DNA of 47,460 bases, taken from positions 35,688-83,147 of the forward strand of contig NZ_CADEFI010000014.1 in NCBI RefSeq assembly GCF_902826555.1, written 5' to 3'. Position numbers and translations under genes: made by a program. This document shows, in pieces, positions 40,792 to 47,460 of the stretch; the stretch's first letter is position 1; every line of letters begins with the position of its first letter. The notes beneath the pieces are model-generated. The model was not told the origin of the DNA. It was given only the letters and a program-made list of their open reading frames with translations, and did no database searches. Source of the DNA: an uncultured Hyphomicrobium sp. Its GTDB lineage: Bacteria > Pseudomonadota > Alphaproteobacteria > Rhizobiales > Hyphomicrobiaceae.

Positions 40792-41322
40792 TCAATGCCC
40801 TTCGAATGCCACCAAGGCATGACAGTCGATGCCATGACTTTTCAATAGCTTGAGACCGCCGAGATCGGGCAGGTCGATAATGAAGGTGGCGCCCACGATC
40901 TCACCCCCGGAACGGCGGATCAGTTTGACGGCGGCTTCCGCCGTGCCGCCCGTGGCGACGAGATCGTCGACAATGAGAATTCGCTGCCCCGTCTTGAGCG
41001 CGTCCTCATGGATCTCGATGACGTCGACGCCGTACTCGAGCGTGTACTCCTGTCCGATGGTCTTCCAGGGCAGTTTTCCCTTCTTGCGGATCGGGATGAA
41101 CCCGCACCCGAGGCGGTCGGCAATAGCGCCGCCGAGGATGAACCCGCGCGCCTCGATGCCCGCCACCGCATCGACGGGCAACGCACGAAAGGGTTCGGCC
41201 ATTTGCGTAATCGCGGCCTTGAGCCCCTGCGCGTCTCCAAGCAGCGTCGTCACGTCGCGAAAGAGGATCCCCGGCTTTGGATAATCAGGAATCGTACGTA
41301 TCAATCCCTCAAGCGTGCTCAC
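40792..41322 (-). CDS. apt: Adenine phosphoribosyltransferase (GTG start)
   Basis: Makes AMP from adenine and PRPP; purine salvage in the cytoplasm. The 176-residue product starts (M)STLEGLIRTIPDYPKPGILF and carries the PRPP loop ILIVDDLVATGGTAEA and the adenine-site VAGIEARGFILGGAIA. GTG 41322 has a strong GGGGAGG five bases upstream (complement of 41328-41334); the frame stays open to 41574 but the conserved start rules that out. In this operon the natural adenine source would be methylthioadenosine cleavage. The phosphorylase (mtnP) is not in the window. Confidence 0.96.
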   Translation of the reverse strand: MSTLEGLIRTIPDYPKPGILFRDVTTLLGDAQGLKAAITQMAEPFRALPVDAVAGIEARGFILGGAIADRLGCGFIPIRKKGKLPWKTIGQEYTLEYGVDVIEIHEDALKTGQRILIVDDLVATGGTAEAAVKLIRRSGGEIVGATFIIDLPDLGGLKLLKSHGIDCHALVAFEGH

Positions 41323-41467
41323 GGACACCTCCCCGTCAAAATCGCGGCGCAACTTAACAATAAGAATGCGCTGCGCAAAGTATGACGCGTATGCGCGAGA
41401 AGCCGGGGCGGAAGCAGCGTTTGGTGAGGCGAGACAATGGCCTCTGAGGTGTAGTTCAGGTGTTGAG

Positions 41468-41875
41468 ATGACGGACGCCAATATATCGCTAACGGCGGAT
41501 AGCGATTTCGACGATCTCCCCCGCACATTGAGACGAGAGAAGGAAGCCAGAGCCCGCGAGGCGCGCGAAGCCAAGGCGCGCCGCGAACGCGAGCGCGAAG
41601 GCTACATGAATGCGAGCCTCGGCGATCCGCCGTCCTACCTCTCGCGGGCCCAAAGCGCCCCGGCCGTCTACGGCGAAGACCCGGTCGCGGCCACGGTTCG
41701 CCGCCTCGACGTGCCGTTCCTCCACCTCATGATGTTTTTCCTGAAAGCGGTGGTGGCTGCCATCCCTGCGCTGATCCTGCTCGGCGCCATTCTCTATTTC
41801 GCAGGCAAAGGTCTCGAGGCCGCCTTCCCGGAGCTCATCCGCATGAAGATCCTGATTACCTTCCCGGGCGGTTGA
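41468..41875 (+). CDS. Membrane-anchored protein with charged N-terminal helix, unknown
   Basis: A 135-residue protein. Residues about 20-45 form a highly charged Arg/Glu/Ala-rich helix (LRREKEARAREAREAKARRE); a single membrane helix covers about 85-113 (HLMMFFLKAVVAAIPALILL). ATG 41468 is preceded by a weak GTTGAG; the upstream open frame overlaps the apt start region on the other strand and is not used. It is divergent from apt. I recognise no domain; the layout suggests a small inner-membrane protein with a cytoplasmic helical part. Confidence 0.7.
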   Translation: MTDANISLTADSDFDDLPRTLRREKEARAREAREAKARREREREGYMNASLGDPPSYLSRAQSAPAVYGEDPVAATVRRLDVPFLHLMMFFLKAVVAAIPALILLGAILYFAGKGLEAAFPELIRMKILITFPGG

Positions 41876-41890
41876 GAGTTTGCGCGGCAC

Positions 41891-41925
41891 AAAAAACGCG
41901 CCGGCGAAGAGGGTTCACCGGCGCG
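41891..41925 (-). terminator. Intrinsic terminator after csbD-like gene
   Basis: An uninterrupted 12-pair stem with one G-U (outer arms CGCGCCGG at 41897-41904 and CCGGCGCG at 41918-41925) is followed on the minus strand by six T (41891-41896). It lies 63 bases beyond the CsbD-family stop. Confidence 0.85.
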
Positions 41926-41938
41926 AAGGTCAGAATGT

Positions 41939-41969
41939 CCGGCATTGTTTTTTGCCGGTTCGCTTTTTT
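41939..41969 (+). terminator. Hairpin with T-tract, plus strand
   Basis: CCGGCA (41939-41944) pairs with TGCCGG (41953-41958); a run of six T follows at 41964-41969. It could terminate the 41468-41875 gene, with the previous hairpin acting on the opposite strand. Confidence 0.55.
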
Positions 41970-41987
41970 AAAGAGCGGATCGCTTCT

Positions 41988-42185
41988 TCAGAGTGAGTTC
42001 GACCAGTCGTCGAGTTCCTTCTTCACCTGGTCGCGGCCGTACCCGTAACGCTCCTGGATTTTACCCTCGAGCTGATCGCGGCGGCCATTGATGACGGTGA
42101 GGTCGTCGTCAGTGAGCTTGCCCCACTTCTCTTTGACTTTGCCCGAGAACTGCTTCCAGTTGCCTTCTATACGATCCCAATTCAT
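41988..42185 (-). CDS. CsbD family stress protein
   Basis: A 65-residue soluble protein with the CsbD pattern MNWDRIEGNWKQFSGKVKEK and then WGKLTDDDL, ending in a charged helix. CsbD-type proteins are among the most abundant general-stress products in many bacteria; their molecular role is not established. ATG 42185 has GGAG seven bases upstream; the longer open frame is not needed. The DUF1328 gene lies 136 bases upstream on the same strand, with a GC-rich hairpin between. Function in stress is by family knowledge only. Confidence 0.92.
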   Translation of the reverse strand: MNWDRIEGNWKQFSGKVKEKWGKLTDDDLTVINGRRDQLEGKIQERYGYGRDQVKKELDDWSNSL

Positions 42186-42298
42186 GGCGTGCTCCTTTTG
42201 AGTGCTGACGTGGTGAAGGCTCCAGCCCACGGCTCCGCGATGTCGCCGGTGCGGGCCGGCGATCGCTTCGTTGTCGAGACTGGAGCTTTGGTGTGGAA

Positions 42299-42318
42299 GG
42301 CGGGCCGGGAGGCCCGCC
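42299..42318 (-). terminator. GC-rich hairpin after DUF1328 gene
   Basis: GGCGGGCC (42299-42306) and GGCCCGCC (42311-42318) form a perfect eight-pair stem with a four-base loop, starting three bases past the stop codon. No T-tract follows on the minus strand, so it may only attenuate or stabilise the transcript end. Confidence 0.5.
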
Positions 42319-42321
42319 TGG

Positions 42322-42495
42322 CTAAGCCCGGCGAATGAATCCGAGCACGAGCGAAATGACGAGGAACACGATGGCTACCCAGAACAGGAGCCGTGCACCT
42401 TCCATCGCCGTGCCGGCAACGCCGCCGAAGCCTAGGAACGCCGCGACCAGCGCGACGACGAGAAAAACAACGGCCCAGTGCAGCAAATTGCCCAT
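42322..42495 (-). CDS. DUF1328 (YtjA-like) small membrane protein
   Basis: A 57-residue protein made of two membrane helices: MGNLLHWAVVFLVVALVAAF, then LGFGGVAGTAMEGARLLFWV and a final FLVISLVLGFIRR. This is the standard DUF1328 pattern and length. ATG 42495 has GGGAG eight bases upstream; the frame is open to 42606, but the extra part does not resemble the family. Such genes are often part of the alphaproteobacterial general stress regulon; here an EcfG-like promoter lies about 125 bases upstream. Function unknown. Confidence 0.92.
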   Translation of the reverse strand: MGNLLHWAVVFLVVALVAAFLGFGGVAGTAMEGARLLFWVAIVFLVISLVLGFIRRA

Positions 42496-42621
42496 CGAAC
42501 CAACTCCCGAGCTTTTGGACGTTTCGTTGCGTTCCCGAGAAAACAATGTTTCCCGGTCAGCGTGAAATTGGGTGCAGCACATTTCAGGGAAGAAACTAGC
42601 GAGCACCCACGACGGGAGAAA

Positions 42622-42646
42622 AACGTCGCCGGGCAGGATTGGTTCC
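42622..42646 (-). promoter_or_regulatory. EcfG-type (general stress) promoter
   Basis: On the minus strand GGAAC (complement of 42642-42646) is followed after exactly 16 bases by CGTT (complement of 42622-42625). This matches the alphaproteobacterial EcfG consensus GGAAC-N16/17-CGTT. It points toward the DUF1328 and CsbD-family genes, both typical members of such a regulon. Confidence 0.7.
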
Positions 42647-42687
42647 GCCGCGTCTGAACAGACATCAGGAGAAATGAAAGAAGGAAA

Positions 42688-43497
42688 TTAGCCCGCGGGA
42701 CCGATGGGGAATTGGCGCGTCCAGGTGGCGCCGCTCGTATCGCGCGCCGTGACCGTCATCTCCGCGGCGCCGTTGGTCAGGTAGTCGAACTCGACCAAGG
42801 GATTTTGCGCCACTGTGATCGAGCCCGTCATCTCGAATACCAGTTCGTCCCCCTGGCGCGCCTCGATCCGGTCCACCATCAGAAGCGGGATGTAGAGCAG
42901 CGAAATCGGATCAAGCACCATACCCGTATGGTTCGGGTGGTTGAGATTGTAGCGCGCGCGGGCGATTTGATGCGATGCGCTCGGCTTCTCCCCCACGCCC
43001 GCGAAATCCATCTTCCCCATGTTGGCGGCTATTTCGGCAGGGTCGCCCACGGGCGGTGCCGAGCACGAGGCCTGTCCGCCCGCGAACTTCACCAATTGCT
43101 CGGCCATGTAGAGAGCGCCATCGTCGGCCTCGACCACGACGCGCACGTCGGATTGCTGATCGAGACGGATGTGCGTTGCGAGGTGCACTTGCCCGCGACC
43201 TTCGCCGAGGCGGAACACTGCGGCCACTGGCGAGGGGTTCATGTCGACGACGAACGAGACCGATCTGATCGTACGGCCGTTCGGCAGCTTGATATCGGCA
43301 TCCAGTGGCACGCTGCGCACGTCGTCCGGGCGGTAGGGCGCTGTGAGCTTCACGATCCCGCGGCCATCCTGGATCGTGCGCCCGCCGAAAGCCTCGGCAT
43401 GAATGCCCGGCCAGGTGTCGCTCGCTCGCACGCCGGTGAAAGAGACGGACCCGAGCAGAAAGGCTGCGAGGGCCAAAGCAAGCGGACGGCGGGCCAT
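42688..43497 (-). CDS. Fused SoxY-SoxZ-like carrier, quinoprotein-dehydrogenase-associated type
   Basis: A 269-residue exported protein. After a signal peptide (PLALALAAFLLGSVSFTGVRA) comes a SoxY-like domain (to about residue 150), ending in GGQASCSAP with a conserved-type cysteine C145, and then a SoxZ-like Ig domain (from about residue 175: HTGMVLDPISLLYIPLLMVD ... FDYLTNGAAEMTVTARD). In classic SoxY the carrier cysteine is in a C-terminal GGCG motif; here it is in the middle because of the fusion. This fused type is known beside PQQ-dependent alcohol dehydrogenases in methylotrophs; none lies in this window. ATG 43497 has GGGGA at good spacing. It is periplasmic by its signal. Confidence 0.85.
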   Translation of the reverse strand: MARRPLALALAAFLLGSVSFTGVRASDTWPGIHAEAFGGRTIQDGRGIVKLTAPYRPDDVRSVPLDADIKLPNGRTIRSVSFVVDMNPSPVAAVFRLGEGRGQVHLATHIRLDQQSDVRVVVEADDGALYMAEQLVKFAGGQASCSAPPVGDPAEIAANMGKMDFAGVGEKPSASHQIARARYNLNHPNHTGMVLDPISLLYIPLLMVDRIEARQGDELVFEMTGSITVAQNPLVEFDYLTNGAAEMTVTARDTSGATWTRQFPIGPAG

Positions 43498-43617
43498 GGG
43501 GTTTCCCCTTCTTGAGACCGGAGACCTCAAAATAGGTCATAAGCAAATCGATAAAGCGGGACTTTCTTCCCGGCGCTGAAGGAAGTCAATCCGCTGACCC
43601 ATGCCCACCCGCCTTCT

Positions 43618-44334
43618 TTAGTGCGCCATCGCCGGCCGGAAACCAGCCTTTACGGCCTCTGCCTCGCTGCAGAACCACCGCTCGCCCTTGCTCGGCTCGA
43701 CCCTGACCTTGGCGTACCAGGGGCTCCACGGCGCGTGGTAGATGTGGCCGTTCGCGGTCACGTTGCCTTTGATCGCGCAGCCTTTCGGCGCTTCCGTTTC
43801 AGCGTCGGCCCAGCGGCGCTCGCGGAAAAGCCACGGCGGCTCCGCCTCGCCCTTCCAGATGCCGGCCTTGGCCTTGCGGGCTTCCGCTTCGAGAACCTGA
43901 TAGCGCGTCGAGTATTTGACGAACGCCCAAGCATGTCCGCTGCGCACCATTTCGGCGTTGATGTCGCGTCCGTCGGCCGTGCACCATCCGAGAACGCGCC
44001 CATACTTGTCGCGGCCTGCGGACTCGCAATCGACGCGTCGCCCGCCCGTCATCCATCTGAGCGCCGCCGTCGCGGCCCGCCCGCATTTCCAGGTCCCGAG
44101 CCAACCGCCGCCGCAGGTCTGATCCGCCTCCGGCGCGTCGATGCCTTCGAGCCGCACGCGCTCTCCGCCGATTTCGAGCGTGTCGCCATCCACGACTGTG
44201 GCGCGGCCGCTGATGACGGAGGCTTCGTTGCCCGTCGTGAGGGCGGCGCCTGGGTAGGGCGCCTGGAGGAGGGCTGCCGCAGCCAGCGCAAACGCCACCG
44301 GCTTGAGGCGGACGACACGGAATACTTCACTCAT
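43618..44334 (-). CDS. Exported thermonuclease-like protein (SNase domain) with C-terminal extension
   Basis: A 238-residue protein with an N-terminal signal or anchor (PVAFALAAAALLQAPYPGAA) and a staphylococcal-nuclease fold domain: ATVVDGDTLEIGGERVRLEG, then IDAPEADQTC, KYGRVLGWC and AEMVRSGHAWAFV. The calcium-site aspartates and the arginine of RLEG are present. A C-terminal module of about 60 residues (CAIKGNVTANGHIYHAPWSP ... FCSEAEAVKAGFRPA) follows, seen in many rhizobial SNase proteins. It should cleave nucleic acid outside the cytoplasm. ATG 44334 is chosen for the signal peptide; a TTG at 44388 is the longest alternative. Ribosome site is weak. Confidence 0.9.
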   Translation of the reverse strand: MSEVFRVVRLKPVAFALAAAALLQAPYPGAALTTGNEASVISGRATVVDGDTLEIGGERVRLEGIDAPEADQTCGGGWLGTWKCGRAATAALRWMTGGRRVDCESAGRDKYGRVLGWCTADGRDINAEMVRSGHAWAFVKYSTRYQVLEAEARKAKAGIWKGEAEPPWLFRERRWADAETEAPKGCAIKGNVTANGHIYHAPWSPWYAKVRVEPSKGERWFCSEAEAVKAGFRPAMAH

Positions 44335-44710
44335 AAGTTGTAAAATGACCGAGTCGCATGTCGAAATGCAGACCCCATCGTGGCGCAATCATGCACGGTT
44401 TCGCCGCCGTACGACCCCATAATATTGCTGAATTGTAAGGATTAAATACAACTATCCGTAGACGGTGGAGGGGTTCGCGCAAAAGTTGTAGATGAATCGC
44501 GACGAATGCGGAGGAATGACGTCTCGGCGTCGCCAGCCGGCCCGCCGAGCGTGGATAAATGACGAACCGACGGCGCAGATTTGGCCCCGCCCTGACATAA
44601 TTACAGGCTACGAGCTGAAGCGACGGCTGGAGCGGGTCGGACGTGCGTCGGGCGTGCAATTTGAAGCCCCGCACGTGGCCCACCGCGGCAGCCCCGAAGT
44701 CAGGAATCCG
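44335..44710. promoter_or_regulatory. Divergent upstream region with repeated (A/G)TTGTA elements
   Basis: 376 bases between the nuclease gene (minus) and the AsmA-like gene (plus). AAGTTGTA occurs at 44335-44342 and 44483-44490 in direct orientation, TACAACT at 44447-44453 inverted, and AATTGTA at 44431-44437. The spaced copies could be operator sites for one regulator. The region is open in the AsmA frame from 44492, but ATG 44711 is the better start. Confidence 0.4.
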
Positions 44711-47143
44711 ATGACGAGCAGAACCCCGCCGGGGCGGCCCCCCAACTTCGAGACTTATCGTCCCTCGGAGGAACGGAGCGGCGCGCCTCAAAGAGCAGGC
44801 CCGCAGGGCCGCTCACCCCCGGACAACGGCGGTCAGACCCGCCCGCCCCAAGGCTACCAGGCGCCCCAGGGATACCAGGCGCATGGCCAGCCGGGTCAGG
44901 GATATGCTCCTCAGGGCCATCCGGCGCGCGATCGTCAGGGCTATGCGCCCATCGCCGCGCCACCACCCGGTTCATATGCGCGCCCCTCCGAGCGTCGTGC
45001 TCCACGCCAGAGGTCCGGACTGGGTTCGGCGGTTTTCTATGGCGTGCTCGGGCTTGTCGCCATGGCGGCCGGCGCCGTTGCCGTCGCGATCACGGCGTTG
45101 CCGGCAAATTTCGTGCGCGATCGCGCCATTGCTGCGGTCAAGGAGAAGACCGGGCGCGATCTCGTCATCGCGGGTCCGGCGTCCTTCACGATCTATCCCG
45201 CGCTCGGCGTCTCCCTCGCCGACGTCTCCCTGTCGGGCGCTCCGGGATTCGAGAGTTCGAAACCGCTCGTCGCCATGAAGGCGCTGGACTTGAGCGTCGC
45301 CTTTTGGCCGCTGTTCCAGCGCGAGGTCCGCGTCAGCGCGCTCGTCCTCCGCGAGCCGGTGTTCAACCTCGATGTGGACAGCAGCGGCCGGCGCTCATGG
45401 GATTTCGCGGCCGCGGTCGAGCGCCGGACGCGCACGCGGCTCGCGCAGGCCGAACCGGCGGCAAACGCCCCGCTCTCGGATGCAGGCCCCGCCGACGCGA
45501 ACAAAGATCACCTCCGCCTGTCGAACCTCAAGCTCGACGATGTGCGGATCGAGAACGGCGCTCTAAGCTACAGCGACGCGCGCACCGGCCACGCCTCCGA
45601 GTTCTCCGCCATCAACGTCAAGCTCGCGCTCGCGAACCTGGCCGAACCGCTCGATGCCGAGGGCAGCCTCGCCTGGAAAGGCAAGACCGTGTCCTTCGAC
45701 GGCACTCTGACCACGCTTGCCGATGTGCTCGACACGCGTCCGGCGAAGCTCAAGGTCGTGCTCGGCACCGATGTGCTCGATGCCGACTTCGAGGGATCGA
45801 CCAAACTCGATGCGCTCACGACCGAGGGCATCCTGTCCGCAAAATCTGCCTCGGCTCGGGCTCTTCTCGCCTGGCTCGGCACCGATGTGTCGCCCTCCGC
45901 GGGCTTTGGACCCATGACGGCCAAGGGCCTTCTGCGCGCTGTGCCCGATCAGTACACGTTCACCACCGCCGAGATCGTGCTCGACCAGACGACGGCACGC
46001 GGTGACATCAGCCTCGATACGCGCGGCGCACGCCCCTTGGTCAACGCCAACCTTAAGCTGACGGAGCTCGACCTCAACCTCTATGCCTCGAACGGAGAGG
46101 CCAAACGCGCCGTGCCGTCTGCCGAAGCAGCGCCGGGCGGTGGCGGCAAGGCCCAGTCCATAGAGGATCTGCTGCAACAGGCCCCGCCCGGCCCGCGCGT
46201 CCAGGGCTACACCAAGCGCGACGGCTGGAGCGAGGAGCCGTTCGATCTTGCAGCCCTCGGGACCCTCGATGCCGACGCCAAGCTTTCCATCGACAAGCTC
46301 ACCGTCAGCACCCTTCACCTCGGCCAGTCGGATCTGACGGTCGCGCTCAAGAACCGCGTCCTGAAAACGACCTTCGATCAGATGCGGCTCTACCAAGGCA
46401 TCGGCAAGGGCACCGTTACGCTCGACGGCACTGCCGAAGCCAAAGCCGGTCTCGATGCCGACCTCACTCTCGACGGCATCTCGGCCCAGCCCCTTTTGAA
46501 CGATGCCGCCGATTTCGATCGCCTGGCCGGAAAGGGGCGGCTCGCGCTCGCGCTCCAGGGCCGCGGCGCCAGCCAGCGCCAGTTGGTGGAGACGCTGGCC
46601 GGCAAGGTTGAGCTTGCGTTCGTCGATGGTGCGATCATTGGCGTCAACATCCCGGAGATGATGCGCAACCTGGGCAAGGGCAACTTCGGCGGCCTCGATG
46701 CGGCGCCCAGCGACAAGACCGATTTCAGCGAGATGAGCTCGAGCTGGATCGTCAAGTCGGGCATCGCCGAGAACCAGGATCTGAAGCTCGTGAGCCCGCT
46801 CCTGCGTGTCTCGGGCTCGGGCCGCGTCGAGCTTCCCGCTCGCGAGGTGGACTACACTTTGCGTCCCAAGCTGGTCGCCAGCCTCGCCGGCCAGGGCGGT
46901 GCCCAGGATGTTTCGGGCATCGAAATTCCGGTGCGCGTGCACGGACCTTGGCAGAATCCGAAGTACACGCCCGATTTTGCGGGCGCCTTGAACAACCCGA
47001 AAGCGGCGGACGCGATCAAGGACATCACCAAGCAGTATAAGGGCAAGAAAGCGGACGAGATCGTCAACGACCTGCTGAGCAAAGACGAGAGCGGGAAGTC
47101 GAAGGGCAAGAAGCTGCTCGATCAGTTCCTCAACGGCCAGTGA
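44711..47143 (+). CDS. AsmA family protein with Pro/Gln/Tyr-rich N-terminus
   Basis: An 810-residue envelope protein. The cytoplasmic first 100 residues are low-complexity, with repeats such as PQGYQAPQGYQAHGQPGQGY. A single membrane helix follows at about residues 105-131 (FYGVLGLVAMAAGAVAVAI), then a long periplasmic AsmA part (NFVRDRAIAAVKEKTGRDLV, LADVSLSGAPGF, LKLDDVRIENGALSY) ending in the conserved AsmA C-terminal region (GIEIPVRVHGPWQNPKYTPD). AsmA-type proteins are thought to carry phospholipids between membranes. ATG 44711 has AGGA five bases before it; the frame is open to 44492 without a ribosome site there. It ends before a hairpin at 47152. Confidence 0.88.
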   Translation: MTSRTPPGRPPNFETYRPSEERSGAPQRAGPQGRSPPDNGGQTRPPQGYQAPQGYQAHGQPGQGYAPQGHPARDRQGYAPIAAPPPGSYARPSERRAPRQRSGLGSAVFYGVLGLVAMAAGAVAVAITALPANFVRDRAIAAVKEKTGRDLVIAGPASFTIYPALGVSLADVSLSGAPGFESSKPLVAMKALDLSVAFWPLFQREVRVSALVLREPVFNLDVDSSGRRSWDFAAAVERRTRTRLAQAEPAANAPLSDAGPADANKDHLRLSNLKLDDVRIENGALSYSDARTGHASEFSAINVKLALANLAEPLDAEGSLAWKGKTVSFDGTLTTLADVLDTRPAKLKVVLGTDVLDADFEGSTKLDALTTEGILSAKSASARALLAWLGTDVSPSAGFGPMTAKGLLRAVPDQYTFTTAEIVLDQTTARGDISLDTRGARPLVNANLKLTELDLNLYASNGEAKRAVPSAEAAPGGGGKAQSIEDLLQQAPPGPRVQGYTKRDGWSEEPFDLAALGTLDADAKLSIDKLTVSTLHLGQSDLTVALKNRVLKTTFDQMRLYQGIGKGTVTLDGTAEAKAGLDADLTLDGISAQPLLNDAADFDRLAGKGRLALALQGRGASQRQLVETLAGKVELAFVDGAIIGVNIPEMMRNLGKGNFGGLDAAPSDKTDFSEMSSSWIVKSGIAENQDLKLVSPLLRVSGSGRVELPAREVDYTLRPKLVASLAGQGGAQDVSGIEIPVRVHGPWQNPKYTPDFAGALNNPKAADAIKDITKQYKGKKADEIVNDLLSKDESGKSKGKKLLDQFLNGQ

Positions 47144-47151
47144 GCTTGAGT

Positions 47152-47176
47152 GAATGCGCGCCGGCGACGCGCATTC
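47152..47176 (+). terminator. Hairpin after AsmA-like gene
   Basis: GAATGCGCG (47152-47160) and CGCGCATTC (47168-47176) form a perfect nine-pair stem with a seven-base loop, eight bases past the stop codon. No T-tract follows, so termination is probable but not proven. Confidence 0.6.
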
Positions 47177-47387
47177 TGTCCCAAAATGAATCGTAAAAAC
47201 GGTGTGACGATTGCGCGCGAAATTTTGACGGCGCTACCACACGTTTTCCCTTGCAGCGAAGCACCACTTGCATCATATGAGCGGTCTCCGTTCGTCCACC
47301 TGCCCTTAAGGTCAAGGACTTCCATCCCCACACCCCCAAGGTAAGGAGCGTTCGGGTTGAATCTGTCTGCTGGTTGGGGAGGGTCAT

Positions 47388-47460
47388 ATGGCCTTTAATG
47401 ACACCCTCTTCCAATTGGGGATGGACTTGACTCGTTCAAGCCCCGCCCAAAAGGAAGATC
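47388..47460 (+). CDS. 5' end of an unidentified gene, cut by window edge
   Basis: ATG 47388 stands four bases after a strong GGGGAGGG and opens a frame running to the window end: MAFNDTLFQLGMDLTRSSPA, then QKED. Only 24 codons are visible, so I do not name it; the sequence looks like a conserved protein start rather than random frame. The 244 bases upstream (47144-47387) contain the hairpin at 47152-47176 and a possible -35-like TTGACG at 47226, without a matching -10 box. Confidence 0.7.
   Translation, partial: MAFNDTLFQLGMDLTRSSPAQKED

Overview
The window is GC-rich chromosomal DNA from an alphaproteobacterium, most likely of the order Hyphomicrobiales and possibly near Hyphomicrobium. 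The supports are gene order (trpB-trpF-lapA-ihfB-sppA, then rpsA-cmk-aroA on the minus strand, with a divergent FYDLN-acid protein and a tRNA-Ala), a 573-residue S1 protein with six S1-type domains, an EcfG-type stress promoter, and a fused SoxYZ-like carrier of the type linked to PQQ-dependent dehydrogenases. The genus is an inference.

Layout: (1) 1-9024 is a housekeeping block: tryptophan synthesis, LapA-like protein, IHF-beta, signal peptide peptidase, ribosomal protein S1, cytidylate kinase, EPSP synthase with class II motifs, FYDLN protein and tRNA-Ala(GGC). (2) 9178-15469 holds two minus-strand genes for exported proteins: a 1848-residue modular surface protein (propeller-like N-terminus, six cysteine-paired Ig-like repeats, cysteine/proline repeat tail) and a small exported protein with a peptidoglycan-binding-like C-terminus. 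(3) 15837-21173 encodes a LuxR-type regulator convergent with a CzcA/CusA-family RND pump and its lipoprotein adaptor. (4) 21774-36968 is a Wzx/Wzy-type exopolysaccharide locus: fused chain-length regulator/tyrosine kinase, ExoF-like exporter, Gmd, polymerase-like membrane protein, three glycosyltransferases, initiating phosphoglycosyltransferase, GH5 glycosidase, Wzx flippase, DegT-type sugar aminotransferase and RmlC-like epimerase. (5) 37137-38694 has three poorly characterised small genes. (6) 38707-41322 is a tight minus-strand cluster, apt - zinc-ribbon protein - mtnA - class II aldolase, that reads as 5'-methylthioadenosine salvage, probably by the DHAP-shunt variant. (7) 41468-47460 contains stress-type small proteins (CsbD, DUF1328) behind an EcfG-like promoter, the SoxYZ-like carrier, an exported nuclease, an AsmA-family protein, and the first 24 codons of another gene.

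How they work together: the exopolysaccharide locus covers nucleotide-sugar synthesis (Gmd, aminotransferase, epimerase), lipid-linked initiation, chain extension, flipping, polymerisation and export, so one repeating-unit polysaccharide is plausible. The apt/mtnA/aldolase cluster would recycle both halves of methylthioadenosine. The least described element is the giant modular protein with its small partner; I cannot assign its function from sequence. No CRISPR array, insertion sequence, integrase or prophage was seen.
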